A stretch of DNA of 64,000 nucleotides from Limimaricola variabilis (GCF_014195545.1 NZ_JACIBX010000001.1:516463-580462); one strand, 5' to 3'; counted from the stretch's first letter, positions 35,850 through 45,030 are shown. Notes: generated from the letters alone by a model not told the origin. Translations and numbers: made by a program.

Positions 35850-36599
35850 ATGTCGAACCGACTGACCCTTCTGGCCAGCGCCGCGCTGCTGGCCCTCGCC
35901 GCCCCGCTGACCGCGCAGGAGGCCGCGACGCCGGCCCCCACCGAGCAGAGCGACGCCCCCGCCGACGCCGCCCCCGCAGAGACCCCGGCGGCGCCTGAGG
36001 CGCCCACGGAGGCCGAAGCGCCTGCCGATGCCGAAACCCCGGCAGAGGCCGACGTGCCCTCCGAGACCGAAGCACCGGCAGCCGAAGCACCGACAGCCGA
36101 GGCGCCTGCTGCCGAGGCACCCGCCGCCCCCGAGGGTGAGCGCCCGGGCCAGCCCTACGTCGCCGAGACCCATGGCGATTGGTCGCTGCGCTGCATGCGC
36201 GTCCCCGAGGGCGAGGCCGAGCCGTGCCAGCTCTACCAGCTGCTCGAAGATGGTGAGGGCAACGCCGTGGCCGAGGTCACCGTGCTGCCGCTGAACGCCG
36301 AGTCGCAGGCCGCGGCCGGCGTCACCGTGGTCGCGCCGCTCGAGACCCTGCTGACCGAACAGCTGAGCGTCTCGATCGATGGCGGCCAGGCGGCCCGTTA
36401 TCCCTTCGGCTTCTGCAACCGGGCTGGCTGCGTGGCGCGCTTCGGCCTGTCGCAGCCGCAGCTCGATGCCTTCAAGCGCGGTGCCAAGGGCACGCTGCGG
36501 ATCGTGCCCGCCGCCGCGCCCGATCAGGAGGTCCTGCTCGACATGTCGCTCTCGGGCTTCACCGCAGGCTTCGCAGCAGTTTCCGAACGCGCGCAGTAA
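35850..36599 (+). CDS. Invasion-associated locus B (IalB) family protein
   Basis: This 249-residue protein has a signal peptide ending near APLTAQEA (about residue 24), a low-complexity Ala/Pro/Glu linker to about residue 100 with repeats of APxAE, and a C-terminal IalB domain (PF06776) starting at THGDWSLRCMR. Two cysteines in the domain (SLRCMR and EPCQLYQLL) and a GFCNRAGCVARF pair are typical. It is periplasmic or envelope-attached. In most alphaproteobacteria the role is unknown; the name comes from Bartonella. Confidence 0.9.
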   Translation: MSNRLTLLASAALLALAAPLTAQEAATPAPTEQSDAPADAAPAETPAAPEAPTEAEAPADAETPAEADVPSETEAPAAEAPTAEAPAAEAPAAPEGERPGQPYVAETHGDWSLRCMRVPEGEAEPCQLYQLLEDGEGNAVAEVTVLPLNAESQAAAGVTVVAPLETLLTEQLSVSIDGGQAARYPFGFCNRAGCVARFGLSQPQLDAFKRGAKGTLRIVPAAAPDQEVLLDMSLSGFTAGFAAVSERAQ

Positions 36600-36620
36600 T
36601 ACGGCCCATTGGGCTATCGA

Positions 36621-36651
36621 CGGCGCGGTCCCGAGTGGGCCGCGCCGTTTT
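36621..36651. terminator. Intrinsic terminator after ialB
   Basis: CGGCGCGG and CCGCGCCG form a perfect stem (extended inside by CCC/GGG) followed by TTTT on the plus strand, 21 bp after the ialB stop. Confidence 0.82.
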
Positions 36652-36674
36652 CATGTCCGGTTGCCAATGCTTGA

Positions 36675-37892
36675 TCAGGCTGCCTTCAGGGCCAGAACCG
36701 CGTTCATGCCGCCGAAGGCAAACGCGTTGGACAGCACCGCCTCGACCCGCGCCTCGCGCGCCTCGTTGGGCACCACGTCGAGCGGGCACTCCGGATCGGG
36801 CGCCTCGTATCCGATGGTCGGCGCGATCACGCCCTCGCGCAGCGCCATGATGCAGGCGAGCAGCTCGACCGCGCCGGTGGCGCCGATCAGGTGGCCATGC
36901 ATCGACTTGGTCGAGGAGATCATCAACTGCTCGGCGGCGGGGCCAAAGACCTGCGCCACGGCGGCACATTCGCTGCGATCATTGGCGGTCGTGCCCGTAC
37001 CGTGCGCGTTGACATAGCCTACCGCCTCCGGCGTGAGGCCCGCATCGGTCAGCGCGGCCCGCATCCCACGGACGGCCCCTTCGGTCGAGGGCATGACGAT
37101 ATCCGCCGCATCCGCCGTCATGCCGAAGCCGGAGACCTCGGCCAGAATCTCGGCGCCGCGGGCACGGGCATGCTCGTATTCCTCGAACACGAACACCGCC
37201 GCCCCCTCGCCCTGAACCATGCCGTTGCGGGTGGCGCTGAACGGGCGGCAGCCATCCTTGGACATCACCCGCAGCCCTTCCCAGGCCTTGATCCCGCCAA
37301 AGCACAGCATCGCCTCCGAGCCGCCGGTGAGCATGGCCCGGCACATGCCGGAGCGGATCATCTGGAAAGCCAGCCCCATCGCGTGGTTCGAACTGGCGCA
37401 GGCGGTGGCGACGGTAAAGCTCGGGCCGCGCAGCCCGTAGGTCATGCTGACATGGCTCGCGGCGGCGTTGTTCATCAGCTTCGGGACGACGAAGGGATGA
37501 ACGCGGTTCTTCCCCTCCTCATAGACGGCGCGGTAGCTGTCATCCGAGGTGCCAAGGCCCCCGCCGGCGGTGCCCAGCACCACGCCCGACATCTCGCCCG
37601 CCTCGCCGTCGAAGGTGATCCCCGACTGCGCCATTGCCTCGGCCGCGGCGATGAGCGCGAACTGGGTGAAACGATCGTAGAGCACGATCCGCTGGCGGTC
37701 GAAATGCGCCTGCGGGTCGAAATCCCGAACCTGCCCGCCGATGCGCACCGAGAGGCGCTCGGCGTCGCGCAGGTCGAGCGGGCCGATGCCGCAGCGTCCC
37801 TCGCGCATCGCGGCCAGCGTCGTGGGCACGTCGTGGCCGAGGCTGTTGATCGTGCCCGAGCCGGTGATGACGACGCGACGCGCGCCGGTCAT
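36675..37892 (-). CDS. Beta-ketoacyl-ACP synthase (KAS II/FabF-like)
   Basis: This 405-residue thiolase-fold enzyme condenses malonyl-ACP with acyl-ACP. The catalytic triad is C165 (VATACASSNH), H297 (VNAHGTGTTAND) and H334 (KSMHGHLIGATG). Its ATG overlaps the stop of the upstream ACP gene by 4 nt, and an LpxD-like acyltransferase gene precedes that. A stand-alone KAS with its own ACP and LpxD resembles the gene sets that make special lipid A acyl chains (AcpXL systems) rather than housekeeping fab. Confidence 0.92.
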   Translation of the reverse strand: MTGARRVVITGSGTINSLGHDVPTTLAAMREGRCGIGPLDLRDAERLSVRIGGQVRDFDPQAHFDRQRIVLYDRFTQFALIAAAEAMAQSGITFDGEAGEMSGVVLGTAGGGLGTSDDSYRAVYEEGKNRVHPFVVPKLMNNAAASHVSMTYGLRGPSFTVATACASSNHAMGLAFQMIRSGMCRAMLTGGSEAMLCFGGIKAWEGLRVMSKDGCRPFSATRNGMVQGEGAAVFVFEEYEHARARGAEILAEVSGFGMTADAADIVMPSTEGAVRGMRAALTDAGLTPEAVGYVNAHGTGTTANDRSECAAVAQVFGPAAEQLMISSTKSMHGHLIGATGAVELLACIMALREGVIAPTIGYEAPDPECPLDVVPNEAREARVEAVLSNAFAFGGMNAVLALKAA

Positions 37893-38155
37893 GCGGCGGC
37901 GTGCCGGTCCTGGACCAGCCGCTCGACCGCGGCGACGATCGCCCCGACCGAGGAGATGTCGAAGCCGCTCTCCTCGGGGGCGTTGGCGTTGAACGGCACC
38001 GAGATGTCGAACGCCTCCTCGATCGCGAAGATGCTCTCGACAAGACCGAGACTGTCGATTCCGAGATCGGCCGGGCTCTGCTCCGGCATGACGTCCGCCG
38101 GCTCGAGCATCGCCTGATCGGCGATGATAGCAATCACCTTTTCACGCAAATCCAT
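37889..38155 (-). CDS. Acyl carrier protein (AcpXL-like)
   Basis: This 88-residue acidic ACP has the phosphopantetheine serine S35 in DLGIDSLGLVE. It is longer than typical AcpP (about 78) and has an extension with SVPFNANAPEESGFDISS, as seen in specialised ACPs such as AcpXL. It overlaps the KAS gene by ATGA and follows the lpxD-like gene by 82 bp, so it probably delivers a dedicated acyl chain to lipid A. Confidence 0.88.
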   Translation of the reverse strand: MDLREKVIAIIADQAMLEPADVMPEQSPADLGIDSLGLVESIFAIEEAFDISVPFNANAPEESGFDISSVGAIVAAVERLVQDRHAAA

Positions 38156-38237
38156 CCGCCCCGCATCCCCTGCAGCTGCTTGTCCTGCCCCTGATCTAAT
38201 CGCTGCGACGCCGCATTGGAACCATGAATGGCCGCTT

Positions 38238-39308
38238 TCAGCCCTTGCGGGATGCCGCTAGGTCACGCATCAGCCGCGGCAGCCGGCGCAGGGCCTTGTA
38301 GCTCTCGACCTGGGTGTCGATCTTGGTTGCCGGATAGCCCATCATCACCCGCCCTGCAGGCACGTTCGAAAGCACGATCGAACCGCCGGTCAGCACGACA
38401 TCGGCACCGATGACGAGGTTGTCGGACACCCCGACCTTGCCGCCCAGCACGGAACGATCACCGATCGTCACCGAACCGGCGAGGCCGACATGGCCGCAAA
38501 GCAGGCAGTGATCGCCGATGACGCAGTTGTGGCCGACCTGCACGAGGTTGTCGATCTTGCTGCCATTGCCGATCCGCGTCGGGCGGATCGTCCCGGCGTC
38601 GATCGTGGCGCAGGCACCGATCTCGACATCGTCCCCGAGCGACACCGCGCCGAGGCTGTGGATCCGGTGCCAAGTCGGGTCGGCATCCGCGCTGACGCTG
38701 CCCTGCCCCAGCTCGGCCCGCGCGCTCTCGACATGGCTCTCGGCCTCGGTGACGAAGGAGAAGCCGTCGCCGCCGATCACCGCGTTGGGCTGGACGATCA
38801 GGCGCGCGCCCGCGACGACGTTGCGACCCAGCCGCGCCCCGGAATGGATCAGCGCGCCCTCACCGAGCCGCACGCCCGGCCCGATCGACGCCTGCGCCTC
38901 GATCCGGCTGCCGGCGCCGATCACCGCGCCCGCGCCGATCACGGCGAGTGGGCCGACATGAACGTCGGCGCCGATCTCGGCCGAAGGATCGATGACGGCC
39001 GAGGGGTGGATGCCGGGATCCGCGGGCATGGGGTCGAGGAGCTGGGTCAGCCGTGCCATGGCGAGACGGCCGCGCGGCGCGATCACTGCGCCGGCCAGAC
39101 CCATCGCCTGCCAGTCGGCATCGGGCCAGACCAGCGCCGCCCGCGCGCTCCCCTGCTGCAGCGCCTCCGCGTAGCGCGGCGACATCGCGAGGGCGAGATC
39201 GTCGGCGCCCGCCATGCCCGGCTCGGCCGCGCCGGTGATGCGCAGGCTGCCATCGCCCTTCCATTCGGCGCCAAGCGCCTCGGCGATCTGTTGCAACGTG
39301 TAGTTCAT
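38238..39308 (-). CDS. lpxD: UDP-3-O-acylglucosamine N-acyltransferase (LpxD-like)
   Basis: LpxD transfers a 3-hydroxyacyl chain from ACP to UDP-3-O-acylglucosamine in lipid A synthesis. The 356-residue protein has the N-terminal uridine-binding domain (residues 1-95), a left-handed beta-helix of hexapeptide repeats (about 100-320) and the catalytic histidine H260 in VQVGHNCVIG, close to H239 of E. coli LpxD. The usual lpxD neighbours bamA, fabZ and lpxA are absent, so this may be a second copy working with the adjacent ACP. Confidence 0.9.
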   Translation of the reverse strand: MNYTLQQIAEALGAEWKGDGSLRITGAAEPGMAGADDLALAMSPRYAEALQQGSARAALVWPDADWQAMGLAGAVIAPRGRLAMARLTQLLDPMPADPGIHPSAVIDPSAEIGADVHVGPLAVIGAGAVIGAGSRIEAQASIGPGVRLGEGALIHSGARLGRNVVAGARLIVQPNAVIGGDGFSFVTEAESHVESARAELGQGSVSADADPTWHRIHSLGAVSLGDDVEIGACATIDAGTIRPTRIGNGSKIDNLVQVGHNCVIGDHCLLCGHVGLAGSVTIGDRSVLGGKVGVSDNLVIGADVVLTGGSIVLSNVPAGRVMMGYPATKIDTQVESYKALRRLPRLMRDLAASRKG

Positions 39309-39338
39309 GCGCGGTCCCCTTGGCTTCGGGGCTGCGAT

Positions 39339-40958
39339 CTAGCTCGCCGGGCCGAGGATCGCCACCCCCTCGCGCGCCAGGGCCGCCCAGATCGCCGCGT
39401 CGCGGCCATAGACGTCACGGCGAAACTCCAGCCGACCCTCCGGGTCGGTGAACGCGGTTCGGTAGATCAGATGCACCGGCACCGGCGTCTCGAGCGAGAC
39501 GCGCGTTTCACGGCCGGAATTCAGCCGCGCGCGGAAAAACCCTTCGGGATCATCCTCCTGCGCCGCCAGCAGCGCATGCGCGAACTCGAACGGGTCGTTG
39601 AGGCGGACGCAGCCATGGCTGAAGGCGCGCACCTCGCGGCCGAACAGCGACTTGGCCGGGGTGTCGTGCAGATAGATGTTCCAGCGGTTCGGGAACATGA
39701 ATTTCACCAGCCCGAGCGCGTTCGAGTTCGACGGCGGCTGGCGCATCGAGAATGGAAAGCTGCGCGCGTCGTAGCGCGAGAAATCGATGGCGTTGCGGCT
39801 GATCTCGCGGCCGGACCGATCGGTGATCAGGATCTGGCTGGCGGCGTTACGGTTGCGCTTCAACTGCGGCAGGTACTCGTTCACCACGATCGAGCGCGGC
39901 ACGTACCAGCTCGGATTGATGACCATGTGCTCCATGACGTCCGAGAATTCGGGCGTCTGCCGGTCCGGCATCTCGGCACCGATGACCGAGCGGGTCCGGA
40001 AGGTCTCGACCTCGTCGTCGACGATGGTGGCGCTGAAATCCGTCAGGTTGACCAGCACGTGCCGACGGCCGCGCTCCATGTTGGTCCAGCGCTCGCGCTC
40101 CATCGCGACCAGCACCGATTGCAGCCGCTCCTCCACCGGGCGATTCAGCTCCGCCCGCGTGCCGGGACCGACCACGCCATCCACCGCGAGGCCGTGCCGC
40201 GTCTGAAAGTCGCGCACCGCCGCGACCATCGCCTCGTCCATCACCGCGACGGTGGTCGGCGCGAGATAGCCCATCGCGATCAGCCGGTCGCGCAGCGCCA
40301 CGACGGCCGGGCCGCTATCGCCCTGGGAAATCTTCGTCTCTGGAAGCCGCGGCCCCCAGCCACCGGTATCGAGCGCGTGCTGCAGCTCGGCCCGGGCCCG
40401 CATCAGCCGGCCATATTCGGGGTTCGACGGGGCGAGATCGCGCAGGAAGACAACCGGATCTGCGTCGAGAAACGCGACCAGCGTCTCGGCCGGATCGCGC
40501 AGCGGCACCTCGCGTCGGATCAGCGGCACGACCCGGCCAGGCTCAAGCATGCCGGTCTGCACGTCGCGGGCGTAGCGCAGGAAGGCCCGCGTCAGCGCCA
40601 CGTCCATCTCGGCCCGCTCCTGCACGGTCTGTGCATCGCGCATCCGCGCCATCAGCCCCTCGGGGTCGTAGCGCGACCGCGGCAGGCCATGCGCATCTGC
40701 CCCGGCCAGCGTTGAGAGAAGCGCGTTGCGCCGCGCCACCGCGGCCGCGTCGGTGCCGGTCCAGATGCCTGCGAAGCCATGCGCGCGGTAGCCCGCGGCC
40801 AGCTCCGTCTGCCCGGCCACCGTTTCGGCGAGGGCCTGACGGAAGGGGCTGACCTGCGCCTGACCCGCGACCGGCATCGCCAGCGCGGCGATCAGCCCGG
40901 CCGGAAGACACAGACGGCGCAGCTTGGGAAGGAGGGAGGGGATGGGGACAACAGACAT
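39339..40958 (-). CDS. L,D-transpeptidase (YcbB/LdtD family)
   Basis: This 539-residue periplasmic enzyme makes 3-3 crosslinks in peptidoglycan. It has a signal peptide ending near PVAGQAQ (about residue 35), an N-terminal scaffold domain, a peptidoglycan-binding domain (about 250-305, with VRDFQTRHGLAVDGVVG) and a C-terminal YkuD catalytic domain with SHGCVRLNDP. The ATG at 40958 is chosen because the signal peptide then starts normally. It lies 30 bp upstream of nothing on its strand but next to lpxD in the same direction. Confidence 0.92.
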   Translation of the reverse strand: MSVVPIPSLLPKLRRLCLPAGLIAALAMPVAGQAQVSPFRQALAETVAGQTELAAGYRAHGFAGIWTGTDAAAVARRNALLSTLAGADAHGLPRSRYDPEGLMARMRDAQTVQERAEMDVALTRAFLRYARDVQTGMLEPGRVVPLIRREVPLRDPAETLVAFLDADPVVFLRDLAPSNPEYGRLMRARAELQHALDTGGWGPRLPETKISQGDSGPAVVALRDRLIAMGYLAPTTVAVMDEAMVAAVRDFQTRHGLAVDGVVGPGTRAELNRPVEERLQSVLVAMERERWTNMERGRRHVLVNLTDFSATIVDDEVETFRTRSVIGAEMPDRQTPEFSDVMEHMVINPSWYVPRSIVVNEYLPQLKRNRNAASQILITDRSGREISRNAIDFSRYDARSFPFSMRQPPSNSNALGLVKFMFPNRWNIYLHDTPAKSLFGREVRAFSHGCVRLNDPFEFAHALLAAQEDDPEGFFRARLNSGRETRVSLETPVPVHLIYRTAFTDPEGRLEFRRDVYGRDAAIWAALAREGVAILGPAS

Positions 40959-41270
40959 GCGGCACCGGCTTCGAAACGGACCTCGGGGATCTCGATCAGG
41001 ACATAGGCCCGGCCACGCGGCCCGGCCATCGGCTCGTTTCCCACTGACGCGCAACGTGGCAAATGCGCAGCAATCGGGTCGCTCCAGAGACCCAATGCGG
41101 GCGCGTTGCGCAAGTTCCCGCCGATTTGGCCTTTCTTCACCCTGTTATCGGATAACCACCCTTGGTCGAGTCGTCCTCCCATGCGATAGAGGGTCTGCAT
41201 CTGGGGATGGATGGCAAAAAACGCCCGTGAAACTGCGGGCCCACAGGTAAGCGACGGGACAGGCGCTCAC
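40959..41270. other. 312-bp divergent intergenic region
   Basis: It lies between the L,D-transpeptidase (minus) and the DUF882 gene (plus), both peptidoglycan-related. It contains the palindrome GTTATC-G-GATAAC at 41144-41156 and no plausible gene. No confident promoter is seen. Confidence 0.5.
41144..41156. promoter_or_regulatory. GTTATC-G-GATAAC inverted repeat
   Basis: A perfect 6-1-6 inverted repeat lies 115 bp upstream of the DUF882 start and 185 bp upstream of the L,D-transpeptidase start. It could be an operator shared by the two divergent cell-wall genes. The protein that binds is unknown. Confidence 0.3.
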
Positions 41271-41843
41271 ATGATGAACACTCTTCGCACGGCGGGCATG
41301 ACCCGCCGCGGTCTCCTTGGCGCGTTCGCGGCCACGGCAGTCACCGCAGCACCCACCTACTCGAATGCAGCAGGATTCCTTCGGCGCGCGGGCGACGTGC
41401 GCAGGCTTTCCATGTACTCCGAAAGGACCGGCGAGAAGATCGACACGATCTACTGGATCGAGGGGCAGTACATTGCCGAGGCGATCCGCGAGATCAACGT
41501 CTTCATGCGCGACTGGCGCAACAACCAGATGATGGACATCGACACCCGCACCGTCGACATCATGGCCGCCAGCCACGCCCTGCTCGAAGTCAACGAACCC
41601 TTCATGCTGCTGTCGGGCTACCGCTCGCCGGCGACCAACGCGATGCTGCGCAGCCGTTCCTCCGGCGTCGCCAAGAATTCCCTGCACCTCAAGGGCCAGG
41701 CCGCCGACCTCCGGCTCGCCTCGCGCTCGGTGGGCCAGATGGCCCGCGCCGCCAAGGCCTGCAATGCGGGCGGTGTCGGCACCTATTCCGGCTCGAACTT
41801 CGTCCACATGGATTGCGGCCCGGTCCGCAGCTGGGGCAGCTGA
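41271..41843 (+). CDS. DUF882/YcbK-like peptidase M15 family protein
   Basis: This 190-residue protein starts with a Tat signal (TRRGLLGAFAATAV, about residues 10-23). The zinc metallopeptidase-like motifs are visible: SGYRSPATN, SLHLKGQAADL (His and Asp ligands) and FVHMDCG. The family is related to D-Ala-D-Ala carboxypeptidases and works on peptidoglycan in the periplasm. It follows the L,D-transpeptidase divergently. The start at 41271 is supported by the Tat signal position, with a second ATG next to it. Confidence 0.88.
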   Translation: MMNTLRTAGMTRRGLLGAFAATAVTAAPTYSNAAGFLRRAGDVRRLSMYSERTGEKIDTIYWIEGQYIAEAIREINVFMRDWRNNQMMDIDTRTVDIMAASHALLEVNEPFMLLSGYRSPATNAMLRSRSSGVAKNSLHLKGQAADLRLASRSVGQMARAAKACNAGGVGTYSGSNFVHMDCGPVRSWGS

Positions 41844-41880
41844 GCCAAAACCAAAAGACTGGACCTGCTGCACAGGTCGA

Positions 41881-41913
41881 GAGGGCGCTCCCGCAAGGGG
41901 CGCCCTTTTCTCT
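41881..41913. terminator. Intrinsic terminator between DUF882 and LysR genes
   Basis: GAGGGCGC and GCGCCCTTTTCTC form a hairpin with a GCAA-containing loop and TTTT on the plus strand. The A/G-rich left side gives a weaker T tract on the minus strand, where the convergent LysR gene ends at 41920. Confidence 0.75.
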
Positions 41914-41919
41914 TGGGGC

Positions 41920-42810
41920 TCAGCTTTCGGCGAGCCGCGCCGCCACCTTCTTCACCAGCTCGGCGATGCGGACGGCCCGCGCTGGCATCTCGCGACCGCG
42001 CCGCTGCAACAGGTACAGATCGCGATGCCGCGGATGCGCCAGCTCCGCCACCTTCAGTCGATCGCGATCGGCGAACGCCTCGAAACCGCTGCGCGGCAGC
42101 ACCGTATAGCCGACACCATCCGCCACCGGCGCCGGGATCTGGCCGATCTGGTTGACGAAGGCCCGTACGGCGAGGTGTTCGGCACCTCGGAACTCGCCCG
42201 GGAAGTTGAGGGCGAACAGCTCCTCGGCATAGAGCCAGCCATCGGGATGCGCGATGAACCCCAGCGCCTCCAGCGCGGCAAAGCGCGTATCCTCCATTCC
42301 GGCCGGCAACAGCAGGCACAGCGCCTCGCGGCCGATCCGCTCCGTCGCGAGGCGGGGATCCGACGGGGCGTGATCCACGATGCCGAGGTCGAAGCGCGCT
42401 TCGGCCACCCCGTCGATCACCCCGCGCTGCGGTACGGCCTCAAGCCGCAGCCTGAGTCTGGGCGCCTCGCGCAGCACTGGCCAGAAGGCCGGCTGGAGGG
42501 CCATGGCAAAGCTTCCCGAACATGCGACCGAGACTTCCCCGGCCTCGGGATCGTCGGAGCGGATCGCCTCGCGCAGCTGTCGCTCCTCGTCGCGCCGGTT
42601 CCGGGCCAGTGCGAGGACGGCTTCCCCCGCCGGGGTAAGCGTGAATCCCTTGCCCTGCCGGCTCAGCAGCGGTCGCCCGACCTGTGTCTCGAGCTTGCGC
42701 AGATGCTGGGACACGCCGGGCTGGGTCATGTTCAGCCGCTCGGCCGCACGGGTGAAATGCCCGGTCTCGACCAGCGTAGCGAAGCTTTCGAGCCACAAGG
42801 CATTCAGCAT
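41920..42810 (-). CDS. LysR-family transcriptional regulator
   Basis: This 296-residue protein has the N-terminal winged HTH (about residues 3-62, with GHFTRAAERLNMTQPGVSQHLRKLE) and a substrate-binding domain from about residue 90. It is divergent from a VOC-family protein with a 97-bp gap that holds nested inverted repeats, so it probably controls that gene. The effector is unknown. ArgP-like sequence features are possible but not decisive. Confidence 0.9.
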   Translation of the reverse strand: MLNALWLESFATLVETGHFTRAAERLNMTQPGVSQHLRKLETQVGRPLLSRQGKGFTLTPAGEAVLALARNRRDEERQLREAIRSDDPEAGEVSVACSGSFAMALQPAFWPVLREAPRLRLRLEAVPQRGVIDGVAEARFDLGIVDHAPSDPRLATERIGREALCLLLPAGMEDTRFAALEALGFIAHPDGWLYAEELFALNFPGEFRGAEHLAVRAFVNQIGQIPAPVADGVGYTVLPRSGFEAFADRDRLKVAELAHPRHRDLYLLQRRGREMPARAVRIAELVKKVAARLAES

Positions 42811-42826
42811 CAGAGATCACGAACCG

Positions 42827-42851
42827 TTATCAAAATCATGCCACATGATAA
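42827..42851. promoter_or_regulatory. LysR-type operator in the LysR/VOC divergent region
   Basis: TTATCA (42827-42832) and TGATAA (42846-42851) form an outer inverted repeat, with ATCATG-CCA-CATGAT (42835-42849) nested inside. This AT-rich dyad matches the size of LysR activator sites and lies 17 bp upstream of the LysR gene start. Confidence 0.55.
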
Positions 42852-42907
42852 TTTCACGTTCGGATCGCGCAAGCATAGCTCTCCCTCTGTCAGCGATGGA
42901 GAGACCC

Positions 42908-43405
42908 ATGACCCCCTATCCCAGAAGCTTTTCGCATATCGGCCTGTCGGTGCCCGACCTCGACGCCGCCGTGGCCTTCTACCGCGACGTCCTCGGGCTT
43001 TACGTCATCATGACGCCGACCGAGGTGGTGGAGGATGACAGCGACATAGGCCGCATGTGCACCGACGTGTTCGGGCTCGGCTGGAAGCGGCTGCGGATCG
43101 CGCATCTGGCCACGGCGGACCGGATCGGGATCGAACTGTTCGAGATGGACTGCAACCGCCCGCCCGAGGACAATCTCGATTTCCGCCGGCACGGCACCTT
43201 CCACTTCGCGGTCCAGGACCCGGACATCGAAGGGCTGGTCGCGCGGATCGTCGCCGCGGGCGGCAAGCAGCGGATGCCGATCCGCGAATACTTCCCCGGC
43301 GAGAAGCCGTATCGCATGTGCTATGTCGAGGACCCGTTCGGCATCGTCTTCGAGATCTACAGCCACGGCTACGAGCTGACCTATTCGGCCGGCGCCTACG
43401 ACTGA
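42908..43405 (+). CDS. VOC superfamily (glyoxalase/dioxygenase-like) protein
   Basis: This 165-residue protein has a vicinal-oxygen-chelate fold with metal ligands in FSHIGLSVPDLD (His), RIGIELFEM (Glu), GTFHFAVQD (His) and FGIVFEIYS (Glu). It may be a lactoylglutathione-lyase-like isomerase or a ring-cleaving dioxygenase; the residues do not decide. GGAGA lies 5 bases before the ATG at 42908. It is divergent from, and probably regulated by, the LysR gene. Confidence 0.87.
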   Translation: MTPYPRSFSHIGLSVPDLDAAVAFYRDVLGLYVIMTPTEVVEDDSDIGRMCTDVFGLGWKRLRIAHLATADRIGIELFEMDCNRPPEDNLDFRRHGTFHFAVQDPDIEGLVARIVAAGGKQRMPIREYFPGEKPYRMCYVEDPFGIVFEIYSHGYELTYSAGAYD

Positions 43406-43439
43406 GCCTAGCAGCTCTCCCGGAACAGTCCCCGAAACG

Positions 43440-43469
43440 ACAAGGGCCGCCCCGAAGGGCGGCCCTTGT
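43440..43469. terminator. Hairpin between VOC gene and tig
   Basis: CAAGGGCCGCCC-CGAA-GGGCGGCCCTTG is a 12-bp perfect stem (13 with the flanking A-T) with a CGAA tetraloop, between two convergent genes. The T tract is short on both strands. Confidence 0.6.
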
Positions 43470-43490
43470 ACGTTAGGAAGCGAGAGAGGC

Positions 43491-44819
43491 TCAGGCCTCG
43501 TCGTCGAGCGCCTCGACGGCCTTCTGGAGATCTTCCTTGGAGACCTCCTTCTCTTCGACCTTGGCCTGCTCGAAGATGTGGTCGATGACCTTGTCTTCGA
43601 AGATCGGGGCCTGGATCTGCTGGCGCATCTGCGGGTTCTGCTGGACGAACTCGAAGAACTGACGCTCCTGGCCGCGATACTGACGCGCCTGGTTGAGGAT
43701 CGCCTGGGTCAGCTCCTGGTCGGTGACCTTGACGTCGGCCTTCTGGCCGATCTCTGCCAGCAGGAGGCCCAGCTTCACGCGACGCTCGGCGAGCTTCACG
43801 TGCTCCTCGGTCGGCTCGATCTTGCCGTGGTCGTGGCCGTGATCCTCGGGATGCTCCTCGTGGTAGAGCTGGTGCGCGATCTGGTTCGCCTCGGCCTCGA
43901 CGAGGCTCGGCGGCAGGTCGAAGGACACCTTCTCGTCGAGGATGTCGAGCAGCTTGCGCTTGGCGACCGCGCGCGAAGCACCGGAATACTCGGCCTCGAG
44001 ACGCTCGGCGATCTGCGCCTTCAGGGAGGCGAGATCCTCGGCGCCGAACTTCTTCGCCAGCTCGTCGTCGATCTCGGCCTTCTGCGGGGCCTTCACCGCC
44101 TTGACCTTGCACTCGAACACGGCGGCTTTGCCGGCAAGGTTCTTGGCCTGGTAGTCCTCGGGGAAGTTGACCTCGACGTTCTTGTCGTCGCCGGCCTTCA
44201 CGCCCTTCAGGCCATCCTCGAAGCCGGGGATGAAGGAGTTGGAGCCGAGCACCAGCGGGTAGTCCTCGGCGGCGCCGCCTTCAAAGGCCTCGCCGTCGAT
44301 CTTGCCCACGAAGTCAATGACGACCTGATCGCCCTCTTCGGCGGCGCCGTCCTTGTCTTCGAAGTTCTGCGCGGTCTCGGCAAGGTTGCCCAGCGCTTCG
44401 TCGATCGCGGCGTCGTCGGCCGAGACCTTCAGACGCTCGATCGAGATGTCCGAGAAATCGGTCTCGGGAATCTCGGGGAGCTTCTCGTAGGAGACGGTGA
44501 CTTCGACGTCGTCGCCTTCCTTCCAGTCGTCATTGGCCATCTTCACCTCGGGCTGCATCGCCGGGCGATCGCCGCTTTCCTCGAGGTGGTTCGACAGCGC
44601 GCCGTCGATGCTTTCCTGCATGGCTTCGCCCAGCACGCGCGGGCCGAACTGCTTCTTGAGCAGCGACAGCGGCACCTTGCCCTTGCGGAAGCCCTTCATG
44701 GCGACCTCGGGCTGCGCCTCGACCAGCTTTTCCTGCACCTTGGCGTCCAGTTCGGCGGCGGGCAGCGTGATCTTGTAGCCGCGCTTGAGGCCGTCGTTGA
44801 GGGTCTCGGTGACCTGCAT
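43491..44819 (-). CDS. tig: Trigger factor
   Basis: Trigger factor is the ribosome-bound chaperone and peptidyl-prolyl isomerase. The 442-residue protein has the N-terminal ribosome-binding domain with the [17 protein letters not shown] signature (about residues 43-59), an FKBP domain (about 160-245, [20 protein letters not shown]) and the C-terminal chaperone arms. A His/Asp-rich patch ([15 protein letters not shown]) is inserted in the C-terminal domain. The ATG at 44819 is 27 nt after the tRNA-Leu 3' end. Confidence 0.96.
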   Translation of the reverse strand: MQVTETLNDGLKRGYKITLPAAELDAKVQEKLVEAQPEVAMKGFRKGKVPLSLLKKQFGPRVLGEAMQESIDGALSNHLEESGDRPAMQPEVKMANDDWKEGDDVEVTVSYEKLPEIPETDFSDISIERLKVSADDAAIDEALGNLAETAQNFEDKDGAAEEGDQVVIDFVGKIDGEAFEGGAAEDYPLVLGSNSFIPGFEDGLKGVKAGDDKNVEVNFPEDYQAKNLAGKAAVFECKVKAVKAPQKAEIDDELAKKFGAEDLASLKAQIAERLEAEYSGASRAVAKRKLLDILDEKVSFDLPPSLVEAEANQIAHQLYHEEHPEDHGHDHGKIEPTEEHVKLAERRVKLGLLLAEIGQKADVKVTDQELTQAILNQARQYRGQERQFFEFVQQNPQMRQQIQAPIFEDKVIDHIFEQAKVEEKEVSKEDLQKAVEALDDEA

Positions 44820-44845
44820 CTGTCGTCCTTTTCCTTCGTGTCTCA

Positions 44846-44930
44846 TGGTGCGGGTGAAGGGACTCGAACCCCCACGCCTTGCGGCGCCAGAACCTAAATC
44901 TGGTGCGTCTACCAGTTCCGCCACACCCGC
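44846..44930 (-). tRNA. tRNA-Leu (anticodon UAG)
   Basis: The 85-nt minus-strand cloverleaf has acceptor GCGGGTG/CACCCGC, anticodon stem CCAGA/TCTGG with loop TTTAGGT (anticodon TAG), a long variable arm typical of class II tRNA and an encoded CCA. It reads CTA/CTG codons and lies just upstream of tig, possibly on the same transcript. Confidence 0.95.
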
Positions 44931-45030
44931 ATGTCTCTGTTGGGGGCGGAACGGCCCCCGAAATCTCGGCGCTGTCTAGCAAAGCCCGAAGCCGCGCGCC
45001 ACGGGAAAAAGCGACGACCTTGCGGCGGGG

